Assembly: GCA_936440205.1 (NCBI GenBank) | Contig: OW387145.1 | Coordinates: 32,181,075 to 32,245,074 of the forward strand | Source of the DNA: Lepidonotus clava | Taxonomy: Eukaryota > Annelida > Polychaeta > Phyllodocida > Polynoidae | Length of the DNA: 64,000 bases | Direction of reading: 5' to 3' | Shown here: positions 43,890 to 53,260 of the stretch, piece by piece | How positions within the stretch are numbered: position 1 is the first letter of the stretch | Layout of the letters: each line of letters begins with the position of its first letter | Translations under genes and position numbers: made by a program | Notes under the pieces: generated by a model | What the model saw: the letters and a program-made list of their open reading frames with translations, nothing else | The model's database searches: none | What the model was told of the DNA's origin: nothing

Positions 43890-45251
43890 ATGAATACCAG
43901 GAGCATGGCACCAATATTGGATAAAGACTCTAAAAGCAAGGCATCAGGGAAAAAAGAGGAAAAAAAGGTAGCGGCCGATGGACCAGCTGGCTCGTCGGGG
44001 GACACTCCGGTCAAGGGCGAGAAGACAGCCAAGCCGACAATTTCTGACGTAATCGCCATAATTAGAACCAACGCGGAAACATCAGCAGCTAACTTCAGAG
44101 AACTGGGAGACAGCATTTCAGGGATAAGCGACAGCTACAAGGAAGTTAAGCAGGATATCGCTAAGTTGAACCAAGAAGACGTAAGGCTACGAAGCAGCAT
44201 TGTTCAGCAAAACGCTAGAATGAACCGAGTGGAATGGCGTATGGAACTTCAGGAAAGGGAACTAAAACGACATCGCTTAGTCTTGGAAGGTGTCAAAGAG
44301 GACCCCAACATTAAGCCAGAAGACGTCGCTACGGATTTATTTCAAGACTTGGACGTCCCCTTTGGAATTGATGTGTGTTCAAGTGTTTACCGGCGCGGGA
44401 AGGAGCCTAACATTAGGCTGCCGAACGATGGCGGCGGAGCAGGGGAGAATCAATCTAGGCCACGACCGATCGTCATCACATTTATGCGGATGGGATGCAA
44501 AGTGGAGATATTTAAGCGTATCAAGAGCCTTGCTGGGATCCCTAGATGGAACAGGGTATTTATCAACGATGACCTAACAGGCTTTCAGAGAATGCAAATG
44601 GGGGATCTTAGGGCCTTGGCGGGTCTGGCGCGAAAACTGGGTCATCAGGCAACGGTCAAAGGCAACGTCATCATGGTAAATGGGCGTCGCTACGGAAACG
44701 GTGACGTAGACGACCTCCCGGAAGGCGTCACGTTGGAACGGGCGAAGACAGTTGAAGTCGACGGCGGCAAGGGGATAGCCTTTCAGGGAAAACACTCGGC
44801 ACTCTCGAACATGTCAGCCTGTAAAATACTACTCGGAGAAGTGGAATTTAACTCGGCGGAATCGGCTTACCAGTACGCGAGAGCCCAACAGTGTGGAAAT
44901 CCGACAGACGTTCTCAACCAGCTGGGCGAGACGGACCCATACAAATCAAAATCACTGGCACGTGGGATCAGGGACACGACTGAGTGGAACGGGAGGAAGG
45001 AAAAAGTCATGCGTGACATACTGGAATACAAATTCCGAAATAACGAGACACACTGCCAGAAACTCCTAGCGACGAGGGACAAGGTGTTGTACGAGGCGTG
45101 CCCTGACCGAGTGTGGGGGTGTGGATACACCTTGGCAGAGACCGACCAAATCAAGGAGGGCCAAATCAGGGGGGCCAATAAGCTCGGGAAGATTCTCATT
45201 GACATCAGAGAGGAGCTGCGTCGGGAGCGCGCTGAGCCTAAGGGTGAGTGA
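43890..45251 (+). CDS. LINE ORF1 protein: coiled coil, RRM-like region, C-terminal NADAR domain
   Basis: The frame is open from 43767, but the first codons (MSKKKK) come from the target site and an A run. The start at 43890 (MNTRSMAPILDKDSK) is more likely and gives 453 residues. In order, numbering from the upstream Met: a Lys/Ser-rich tail, a coiled coil (about 95-170) and an L1-ORF1-like RRM region (about 170-310, with RPRPIVITFMR and VFINDDLT ... VNGRRYG). Residues 336-485 match NADAR/YbiA proteins: ALSNMS, FNSAESAYQYARAQ, then K-SLARGIRDTTEWNGRKEKVM, LEYKFRNN, LLATRDKVLYEACPDRVWG and GANKLGKILIDIREEL. NADAR enzymes act on ADP-ribose-linked substrates; some bacterial members remove ADP-ribose from guanine. 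The first part should bind RNA in the retrotransposition particle. The role of NADAR here is inference. Confidence 0.85.
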   Translation: MNTRSMAPILDKDSKSKASGKKEEKKVAADGPAGSSGDTPVKGEKTAKPTISDVIAIIRTNAETSAANFRELGDSISGISDSYKEVKQDIAKLNQEDVRLRSSIVQQNARMNRVEWRMELQERELKRHRLVLEGVKEDPNIKPEDVATDLFQDLDVPFGIDVCSSVYRRGKEPNIRLPNDGGGAGENQSRPRPIVITFMRMGCKVEIFKRIKSLAGIPRWNRVFINDDLTGFQRMQMGDLRALAGLARKLGHQATVKGNVIMVNGRRYGNGDVDDLPEGVTLERAKTVEVDGGKGIAFQGKHSALSNMSACKILLGEVEFNSAESAYQYARAQQCGNPTDVLNQLGETDPYKSKSLARGIRDTTEWNGRKEKVMRDILEYKFRNNETHCQKLLATRDKVLYEACPDRVWGCGYTLAETDQIKEGQIRGANKLGKILIDIREELRRERAEPKGE

Positions 45252-45281
45252 AACTGTACTGGGCCTACCCGATCCTAAACC

Positions 45282-45923
45282 ATGGCGTTGTATCAAGGAC
45301 GTAAGCAACACAGTGTAATTCTATGCGACAGCAGAGGGAGGGGCCTTCAGCACGAAATAGACTTAGCTAATTACATGGAAAGACCTGTTGAAGTCTGGAC
45401 TTACCCGGGAGCCCGCTTTCACACCCTGACGCAAGTGGCCTCCAAATATTTGTTTTGGTATCCCCACGACATCATTTATCTGTGTGCCGGAGTCAATGAC
45501 ATTACATCTAAGGATCGTACAACAGGAGAGGTGCTCTTTGAATGGGATTGCTACCTGGACCTTGAAAATTATTTTCTAACTTCACTGAGGGAGGCGGACG
45601 CCTACTTCACAAAATGGTTTCCAGCCAGCAGAGTTGTTTTTTGCCCACTGGTCGGGGTTGACTTGGGCAAGGTTATAACCGATCCCACCTTTGAGAAACA
45701 GGGCATGGTTGACTTGCTGATTTGGAGGTACAACATAGAGATCATAAGGATCATGGGAGTCAAAGACCTCTATCTACCCCATCTGGCTGCCCCGGTACAT
45801 AGGCAGCAACATGGTAAGAGGAGGAACTACTATCATCACCTTGCAGACGATGGTATCCACTTCGGGTCTTTTGTGGTCTACAAATGGGCTGAACAATTCA
45901 TCAAGGCGCTTGCGAGGAACTAA
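45282..45923 (+). CDS. LINE ORF2: SGNH/GDSL-type hydrolase (esterase)
   Basis: A 213-residue frame starting 30 bases after the ORF1 stop, in good Kozak-like context (ccATGG). It shows SGNH blocks: block I ILCDSRGRG with the presumed nucleophile Ser17, block III LCAGVNDIT (Gly70, Asn73) and block V ADDGIHFG with Asp190 and His193. These supply a Ser-Asp-His triad plus the oxyanion Gly and Asn. No signal peptide is seen, so it should act in the cytoplasm or with the RNP. Esterase domains of this class are known fused in ORF1 of some CR1 elements. Here it is a separate ORF, perhaps translated by reinitiation because of the short gap. Substrate unknown. Confidence 0.8.
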   Translation: MALYQGRKQHSVILCDSRGRGLQHEIDLANYMERPVEVWTYPGARFHTLTQVASKYLFWYPHDIIYLCAGVNDITSKDRTTGEVLFEWDCYLDLENYFLTSLREADAYFTKWFPASRVVFCPLVGVDLGKVITDPTFEKQGMVDLLIWRYNIEIIRIMGVKDLYLPHLAAPVHRQQHGKRRNYYHHLADDGIHFGSFVVYKWAEQFIKALARN

Positions 45924-46986
45924 CAACCGGGCGACAGGATGATACGCTCAACATTGGGAGCCTACCCCTACCCCATTCCAAATTTCTTATCTCATTAATC
46001 CGACAATCTCTAGACTGCGCTTCCCTTTTAGAGCCACCCACCCATGACCCTAGCTATAAAAGAAAGCAAGGCCTTGCTTCTGGCCTAACTCATTGCCCCT
46101 TCCCTTTTTCCCTGCTTGCATATCCGGGTCGACGACAAGGACTTGCAACTGGGCTAAAGGACTTTCAGTAAATTACTGTACAGGCGTTGAGTATTTCCCC
46201 AACTTTTACACCGATGGACACTGAACTGTAAGTGCCCAAATATAACCTAGCTTAACTGGGTAAGCTTTAGATAAACTGTTGGAACGAACTTCTATCATCA
46301 TCCGATATACCTTTTCCCTAGTCACTTGGAAAACTGTGAAGCTGAACCTTCACTCTACCTGAACACTGGTAACACACTCTGTTCCACTCCATACCTTTCG
46401 AGGAACTGATAAAATGAACACTACGTAGTAGTTCTTTATAAGTCCAAGATTAAAAGACTCTACCCAGTATTACTGAACTGAACCGACCCAAGATGGCTGA
46501 ACTATGTGTATGCCTGACTCGATTTTGTTGGCATAAGGACTGCCGCATGGCATATAAGTTGATTGACTTTATGTACGGTATTGCTGTTGAATGTGTTAGC
46601 GTGTAGTACAGTTGTATATTAGATAGCCATATATTTTTCTACTCTAATATGCCTATTGTTGCTTACTACATGATCTTGCTAGTCTATTAAGTATCCTTTG
46701 AACTACCAGTTCTAAGTTTTCAGCACTACTATTATGTTATTGGGCTGGTCTAACTCGGCTGCCACCTACCAAACTGTGCACGCTCGAGTAAACATGACTG
46801 AATTGGATGGCCCCAGTCGCCGATATCCAACAATTCAGATATGTTTTATATACCCTATATGTCTTATAATGCACCTAGTGCTTGTACCTAAGTTCACTTC
46901 TCAACCTTCTTTTATTATTATTAAAACCCTAGCACCCCTTATTTTGAGTCAGTATCGACTACTGGGATTAGCACCTGAAACTGATT
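45924..46986 (+). other. 1.06 kb spacer between LINE ORF2 and ORF3
   Basis: Non-coding apart from an 86-codon frame of AT composition. It has a TATAAAAG at 46055-46062 and a perfect 16-bp palindrome AAGCAAGGCCTTGCTT at 46064-46079. A spacer this long is unusual in a LINE and could hold an internal promoter or ribosome-entry function for ORF3. That is inference. Confidence 0.5.
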
Positions 46987-49869
46987 ATGGATAATATAGA
47001 CCTTAGGCTAGTTAAGGGACTGCATCTGTCTCACCTCAATGTAAGGAGTCTCTTCAAACCAGGCAAGTTTGAAATTGTTAAACAACAAATCATTGACAGT
47101 GGTGTTCACGTTTTTACATTGTCTGAAACCTGGCTCTCTGATAAAATTCCAGACAGTCTAGTGACAATCCCAGGTTACACATTAACTAGGTTAGATAGAA
47201 CATGGAAGGACCCCAATAGTTTAAACATCAAAAACGGGGGAGGACTAATTTCATACATAAGAGATGACTTACCTTTCTCTGACTCGACCCACTCAAACCT
47301 AAATTGTAGTGAGCTAGACGTTGAAATGCAATGTCTCTCTATTCATAGGCCGAATGAAAGAAAAATAGTGATCTTCAATACATACAGACCGCCTCAGGGT
47401 TGCTACAAAAAATTTTGCTCAAAAATTCGGGACCAAATTGAGAACGCAGATTTCAAAGATAATGTAGATCTATTCATCTTAGGAGATATGAACATTGATT
47501 TTCTAGACAAAAAGTCGCCTGCAACCAAAGAACTACTATTATTAGCGGATACTCTGGGACTACGACAATACATTGACAAAGCAACTAGATATGGGAGTAA
47601 TAAAAATTCATGCCTAGATCTGATATTCTCCAATTCTGAAGTAATTAAAGGCAAGGGCATTCTGGACTTGAATCTGAGCGACCATCAGGCAGTCTATATT
47701 ACTAGGAAGAAATGTTCCTTGAGGAGGTCAAAAATTAATTTTAAGGGAAGATCTTACCGTAACTATGACAAAGAAATATTTCAAGAAGCGTTGATACGCT
47801 CGGACTGGGAGGAATTCTATGGCTGTCAAGTCCCTGACCTATGCTGGGATATAATTCTCAATAAAATAACTAGCCTTATTGACCCAATGTGTCCAACTAA
47901 AAACATAAGCACCTATGACCAGCAGGACCCTTGGATCTCCCCTGAAATACTGGAATTTATAGCGGATAAAGACAGACTAATGGCCAAAGCTAAAAGGACA
48001 GGTAATCAGGGAGACTGGGATGCCGCTAGATTAGCTAGAAACCAGGTTGGGAGGCAAGTCAAAAACCTAAAGGCAAGTTTCATTGAAGACGAATATTTTA
48101 ACAATATACATGACCACAAAAAATTCTGGAGAGGGATAAAGGAGGTTCTACCGGAAGGGAAAAAAGTTAAGGCCGCAATAGAACTTAAGGATGCTCTGAC
48201 TGATGAGGCTATCCCGCACCACAGCACAGCAGATTATATTAATACCTTCTTTGCCAATATAGGCCCAAATTTAGCCAAGGGATTCAACGAACCCTGGTCA
48301 TACGCTGGTGAAACAAGTGAAAACACCTTACCGCCCTTTAGAACGAATTATGAGGAAGTCCAAAATATTTGCAGGTCAATAACTATTACAAAATCATCTG
48401 GGGTGGAAGGTCTATCTTCAATGGTCTTAAGAGATGCCTTTCTAGTATTAGTTCCACAACTAGTTTACCTTATTAATCTGTCATTTGAGATGCATTGTAT
48501 GCCAACATCCTGGAAGTCAGCTACTATCGTGCCTATTCACAAAGGGGGGAAAAAATCTGAAGTGGGAAACTACCGGCCGATATCACTACTCCCTCTACCC
48601 AGTAAAATCATAGAGAGAATAGTTCACACACGTATCATGAAATTTTGGGAAGATTCTAACCTCCTTACACCTTACCAGGGGGGTTTTCGTCATAATAGAT
48701 CCACAGTGGACTCAGTTGCTGACATCTGTAACTATCTTTTTGAGGCTATAAATGACAATGACTTTTCAGTGGCAATATATCTAGATGTTAAAAAGGCGTT
48801 TGACACTGTTAACCACGAAATCCTACTTAAAAAACTCAAACACCTTGGAATAGGGGACGTAAATCTTCTCTGGGTCGAAAACTACCTGAGCGATCGTGTG
48901 CAACGTACGAAAGTAGCAAACGTCTTATCAAACCCGCATAGCATTGTCTGTGGAGTCCCCCAGGGGTCGATCCTGGGGCCACTTTTCTTCCTGGCATATG
49001 TAAATGACATTCCAAACATTTTAACTAATACAGAGGTAAGACTCTTTGCAGATGACACTGTCATCTTCTCGAGGGGAAATGATATTGACGAGTTGCTCTT
49101 GCGTACGCAGGACTCCATTAATAAAATTGAGAAATGGTGTGAATCGAATGTGCTTTCTCTAAATGCTAGTAAAACTAAGTTAGTATTGTATGGTACAAGG
49201 CAGAAAGTCAAAAAAGCAGGGAAGCCCGAACTCGTTCTAAATAACAATGTCATCAAGACGGTACCCTCCTACAAATACTTGGGAGTGACGCTTGATTCGG
49301 CTCTCACCTTCAAACCCCACATTTCGTCTGTTGTTAAAACTGTATCACATAAGCTATATTTGTTAAACAAAGTACGTTGCTACCTCACGGAAAGAATGGC
49401 TGTGCAAGTATACAAAAGTATGGTCCTGCCTCTATTTGACTACGCGGATGTAATCTATGGTGCTACTGACAATACTATGACAACCAAATTGCAAAGGTTG
49501 CAAAACTATGCTCTGCGCATCTGTACCAGGAATTTTGCTAGGGGCCAGAGTGTTGTACTCCACAAGACCGCCAAAGTTGCTTTATTAAAAAATAGGAGGC
49601 AGGCCCACATGCATAATTTCATGTTTAGATTGAAAGAAATGAAACCATATCTGTTGAAACCTGATATTGTGCGTACTAGACTTCATGATGGCCCAGTTTT
49701 CAGAGCCTGTATTCCACGTGTGGAGGCTTATAAACGCAATACTCTTTACAAAGGTGCTCTAGGATGGAATGGACTTTCCCCGAACCTGAGAAACTTACCA
49801 GATGTTAATTCCTTTAAACTAGCCCAAAAGAAGTGGCTAAAAAATTCAATAAATCACATGGAGCTATAA
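46987..49869 (+). CDS. LINE ORF3: endonuclease-reverse transcriptase
   Basis: 960 residues. The N-terminal AP-type endonuclease has SHLNVRSL (15-22), the catalytic Glu47 in LSETWLSD, LGDMNID (about 165-171) and SDHQAVY (231-237). It nicks target DNA. The reverse transcriptase has NYRPISLLP (528-536), GGFRHNRST, the first catalytic Asp600 in YLDVKKAFD, GVPQGSILGP and FADD at 687-690. A C-terminal thumb region follows. Together they carry out target-primed reverse transcription. The RT blocks resemble the CR1/L2 group. No CCHC knuckle or RNase H domain is evident. The frame is intact. Confidence 0.95.
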   Translation: MDNIDLRLVKGLHLSHLNVRSLFKPGKFEIVKQQIIDSGVHVFTLSETWLSDKIPDSLVTIPGYTLTRLDRTWKDPNSLNIKNGGGLISYIRDDLPFSDSTHSNLNCSELDVEMQCLSIHRPNERKIVIFNTYRPPQGCYKKFCSKIRDQIENADFKDNVDLFILGDMNIDFLDKKSPATKELLLLADTLGLRQYIDKATRYGSNKNSCLDLIFSNSEVIKGKGILDLNLSDHQAVYITRKKCSLRRSKINFKGRSYRNYDKEIFQEALIRSDWEEFYGCQVPDLCWDIILNKITSLIDPMCPTKNISTYDQQDPWISPEILEFIADKDRLMAKAKRTGNQGDWDAARLARNQVGRQVKNLKASFIEDEYFNNIHDHKKFWRGIKEVLPEGKKVKAAIELKDALTDEAIPHHSTADYINTFFANIGPNLAKGFNEPWSYAGETSENTLPPFRTNYEEVQNICRSITITKSSGVEGLSSMVLRDAFLVLVPQLVYLINLSFEMHCMPTSWKSATIVPIHKGGKKSEVGNYRPISLLPLPSKIIERIVHTRIMKFWEDSNLLTPYQGGFRHNRSTVDSVADICNYLFEAINDNDFSVAIYLDVKKAFDTVNHEILLKKLKHLGIGDVNLLWVENYLSDRVQRTKVANVLSNPHSIVCGVPQGSILGPLFFLAYVNDIPNILTNTEVRLFADDTVIFSRGNDIDELLLRTQDSINKIEKWCESNVLSLNASKTKLVLYGTRQKVKKAGKPELVLNNNVIKTVPSYKYLGVTLDSALTFKPHISSVVKTVSHKLYLLNKVRCYLTERMAVQVYKSMVLPLFDYADVIYGATDNTMTTKLQRLQNYALRICTRNFARGQSVVLHKTAKVALLKNRRQAHMHNFMFRLKEMKPYLLKPDIVRTRLHDGPVFRACIPRVEAYKRNTLYKGALGWNGLSPNLRNLPDVNSFKLAQKKWLKNSINHMEL

Positions 49870-50276
49870 ATTGAATAACTATAGACAATGGTTCTGACTC
49901 CCCCCCCCACCCCCCAACCCTCACCCCATTTCCCTTCTTTTCCATCCGTTGCACTCATTAAACCGGTCTCGCTACCTATAGTCGATAAACTGTTTCTCGA
50001 TGTCTATATATCAAATCCCAAAAACTAGTCAACGACTGGTTGTAGGTACTTTCGAATACCTTAGTTTGTGAAATTGAAATTAAAAGAAATTAATTAATCC
50101 TTTTATTTGTAATCTATTCTATTTTATGGTAACTCTCCTTTCTATACGATGTAACAACGTAATAATTGTATCTGCTTTTAAACAGTTTTCTTCATACATA
50201 ACATTCTGAGACTTGGTCTCACTTAGCGTTAAGGCATAATTAAAACTGTTGTCTTATCATGTCATGTAGCACGGCT

Positions 50277-50329
50277 CTGGTGATTCAACGAAAACCGGCG
50301 TGCGCCGATGTTGAACCAGTTGAAATAAA
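50277..50329 (+). other. LINE 3' stem-loop and AATAAA
   Basis: CTGGT(GA)TTCAAC at 50277-50289 pairs with GTTGAACCAG at 50310-50319. An inner stem CGGCG (50296-50300) pairs with CGCCG (50303-50307). AATAAA follows at 50324-50329, six bases before the A tail. In CR1/L2-like elements such tail hairpins are recognised by the reverse transcriptase. Confidence 0.7.
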
Positions 50330-50353
50330 GTACTAAAAAAAAAAAAAAAAAAA

Positions 50354-50440
50354 TGTCCCATGTTGTTGTCGCTAGTGAATGGCTATGTTCCATGTCGAAT
50401 ATAAGAAATGCCCGTGTCGCCCTGTCGATTTTAAGGGTCT
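50354..50440 (+). repeat. short-period repeat (right flank of the LINE)
   Basis: TGTCCCATGTTG ... TCCATGTCGAATATAAGAAATG ... GTCGCCCTGTCGATTTTAAG continues the array seen at 43640-43771. Confidence 0.75.
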
Positions 50441-52600
50441 ACCCCCATTAATGAGGTTCCAAACAAAAGTAAGGAGGTTATAGATAGGAAGAGGAGTTCC
50501 ATAGTCCACAAAATCTGAGGGGGTTTCAGCTGAGACTTTCAGCCAAATAATGATTATTGCTATGCCCCAAGTTAACTTCAAGCGAAATCCAAAGGGCTTC
50601 CACTTACCCTAACACCCCTACCCAAAACCTCATGGGAAAATGCAGCAACATCTCTGAGGACTCCCACATCCGTTCCTACACGATAATCTAGATACAAGGT
50701 TGCCTGCATATAAACAAGCACCGGAATGGACGATAAAGAGATTCAAAGAAATCCCTTGCCCTTTCCGGCCTGAGCGGACCCAAACCGAACCCACCTCCGG
50801 TCCCCCACTTTTCTCGTCCCCTCGTGCATTTCGCCGGCTTTGTTAATCATATCGATTCGACGTCAGGTCCCCGCTCGTGGGACGACTATGATCAGATGAT
50901 GAAATATCGATGGTTGGCTGGTCCCAAACGGACCGGCCCTTCCCATAATCCCTCAACACTCTGAGTGACCTTGACCTTGTTCAACCGTAACTTCCCGCTG
51001 TTCTATTCAGCGTTGGGGCCGGGGCCTGGTCTGAAACCTAACAGAGTTGGCCCTGGAACATGCACAGTCTTGCAAGATTTCAATTTCCGGTCTTTGGTGG
51101 ATCTAAATCGTCTCCATGACAACGATCTCCGGGAGCAGACGACAACAGCGCTATTTGTTCCTCTAGCGGGTTAAATCAAAGGAAATGATGAATTAATGAT
51201 GATTGATTGGCTTTCCGAGCCAGCGACGTCTTCTGCATGAGATATGGGCGCTTTTTTCTCATCAACTTAAACCGTTTTAAGTTGATAATTAATCTATCAA
51301 GAACCGAGTAACGTTTCCCTCCCGGGAATCAAGTTGACATGAAATCGTCAACTTGTTCTGTTTCAGGGTTCTGGCACGAATCGTTACTTCCCGTAAACAT
51401 GATTTTGATCATTTTCCTGATCAAATCATTAGGCATAACCATCAATCACAAACATTGCCATCTTGACAATGGACTTATTGGGTTCAGTGTCAAATTGCAA
51501 CTTCGCCAATAGTAATTGCCTTCCCGTTTTTCCCAATCCCAACACGGTTTCTACCCAAATACAATTTATCATCTGGATCGTAACTAATTTCCATCAAGAG
51601 ATCTAATGCGGTGGTTAAGGTTACGGCTGTTTGAATATCTATTGCAAAAGTTGATGGGTGTTCTTTAAGATAATAGTAATTGCAATTTAGTAGTTAACTT
51701 TTATGCTACTTGCATTCGATTAGGCCCTCAAGTATGATCTATTAGGTCTAGATTCTTAGATTAATTTGTGAAAGTTAGAAGCACACTTCTCCCAGTCCAA
51801 CTGGTGCTACGTTGGCAGATGTTGTTTAACATTAAATAATTTTCATTTACAGATAACTGGGGTGTTTCATAACAACCCCTGTAGCTAGGTAGGTTCTATT
51901 TGTGCTTATGGAAACTGGAAACTTATGGCAACAAATGGTTTCCTCACCACCTCGACATAGACAGAACAACATTATATTTCTATAGCGTTGAATTGATTAA
52001 CTGTAGGCCTAATGGACGCAATTGTAACTAACTGGTTTCTCATAATTATGAGTGCCTAAATTGCGGATTATTTGTTTGAAAGTGTAAGACCCATAGCAAT
52101 AAGGCGCTAGGATGCATATTCTTATGGAAAAGTCAACTTTTCATATAGACCTCATATTCAACATGATTGTATAGGGCTATATAGAACAACAGGCATATTA
52201 TAGATTCATTGAACATTAAACAAATGTATACCTGACCTGAACACAAATAATTATAATCTGCATCCTATCTGATTGTGAGAGACTGAAGTGCATGGCAGGA
52301 AACTTGCATGTGCAGAAAACTATTAGGCCAAGACATTCAGTAACTTGGTACTTTCTGTGTGGATTACATTCTGAATTAATCTTGGGTCCAATTATACACG
52401 TGCTATCCACAATAGAAGTCACCAGCCCTTGTCTATATGCAAACCACACGGGAAACCAGTTTAGAATCGATTCGACAAAAAGTAAATGAGAAATCAAGTC
52501 TCCCTTGCTGCCGAGGTACAGGGCGTTTGGGGGACGTGCTAAGTCACTTAGAAGGGTCTGTCCAAGCAGCCAGGCCTCGCTAAGTAGGTGGTGGTAGACT
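50441..52600. other. intergenic or intronic stretch, no gene seen
   Basis: A GC-richer patch at 50740-51180 is followed by AT-rich DNA. An 11-bp perfect stem ATCAACTTAAA/TTTAAGTTGAT with a 4-base loop lies at 51261-51286. No exon, RNA gene or array recognised. Confidence 0.4.
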
Positions 52601-52632
52601 GGTAAAGCCCAGTACACACTACACAATTTTAA

Positions 52633-52847
52633 GGGCCATACCCATTAGGCGATTTTACCGGCGACGGACGACGGGAAACGGGTGGAATCGGCCAATTCCT
52701 AATGATCCCCTGTCAGTATAGTATATTGAAATGTGCATGTTTGATCTGAATCGGCCCTAAAATTGGCCGATTCTACCCTTGTAATCGACCGATTTTAGAT
52801 CCAATGAGTCGGCCGACTCAGCCAAATCGCCTAGTGGGTATGGCACT
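52633..52847. mobile_element. TTAA-site MITE (piggyBac/Kolobok-like), first copy
   Basis: Inverted ends GGGCCATACCCATTAGGCGATTT / complement AGTGCCATACCCACTAGGCGATTT. TTAA lies on both sides (52629-52632 and 52848-52851). The interior repeats GGCCGATT-type words. TTAA duplication points to piggyBac or Kolobok. A related end, GCCCAGTACACACTA, lies just to the left (about 52605). Confidence 0.7.
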
Positions 52848-52851
52848 TTAA

Positions 52852-53122
52852 GCCCTGTACGCACTAGGCGATTTGACTGGCGATTGCCGAAATGTTGGTA
52901 ATTAAAGTTCTTTCGACTGGTCAGGTAACTGATAGGATGACTGGAATATCAAGGAAGTTTTATCGCTGGTTGCATGGGTAACGGTCAGCACATTGCACAA
53001 TCGCCTAGTGTGATTCCAAATTGACAGTAGAATCAGCCAATTCATGGGTCGGTGGTTGCTGGCCGAAAACAATATAATCGCTAGTTCCTGCTGGTGGTGA
53101 AATTGCCTAGTGTGTACGGGGC
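52852..53122. mobile_element. TTAA-site MITE, second copy, abutting the first
   Basis: Ends GCCCTGTACGCACTAGGCGATTT / complement GCCCCGTACACACTAGGCAATTT. It shares the TTAA at 52848-52851 with the first copy; the right flank is TTCA. Probably one element inserted at the edge of the other. Confidence 0.6.
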
Positions 53123-53126
53123 TTCA

Positions 53127-53260
53127 GTGGTGGTGGTGATGGTGGTGGGGTCAGTGGGTGGCTGTTGGATGGTCAGTGGGAGGCTGTGGGGTGGTCAGAT
53201 GGTGGTCAGTGGGCGGTCAGGAGGCTGGCTGGAGGAAGGAGGAAGGTGAGAAGATGGGAA
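53127..53260 (+). repeat. GGT/GTGG-rich simple repeat
   Basis: GTGGTGGTGGTGATGGTGGTGG grading into repeated GGTCAGTGGG(T/A)GGCTG units. Confidence 0.85.

Larger units (their letters stand above)
43772..50353 (+). mobile_element. CR1/L2-group LINE with three ORFs, full-length-looking
   Basis: A 6.6 kb non-LTR retrotransposon. ORF1 is coiled coil + RRM-like + NADAR. ORF2 is a free-standing SGNH esterase. ORF3 is an AP-type endonuclease plus reverse transcriptase. The 3' end has a nested stem-loop, AATAAA at 50324-50329 and an A tail at 50335-50353. The word AAATGTC flanks it at 43765-43771 and 50351-50357 (the first As of the second copy are part of the tail), a likely target duplication. All three frames are open, so the insertion is probably young. 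The ORF1-plus-endonuclease/RT plan and RT blocks fit the CR1/L2 group. Esterase domains are known in ORF1 of some CR1 elements; NADAR is what makes this copy unusual. Confidence 0.9.
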
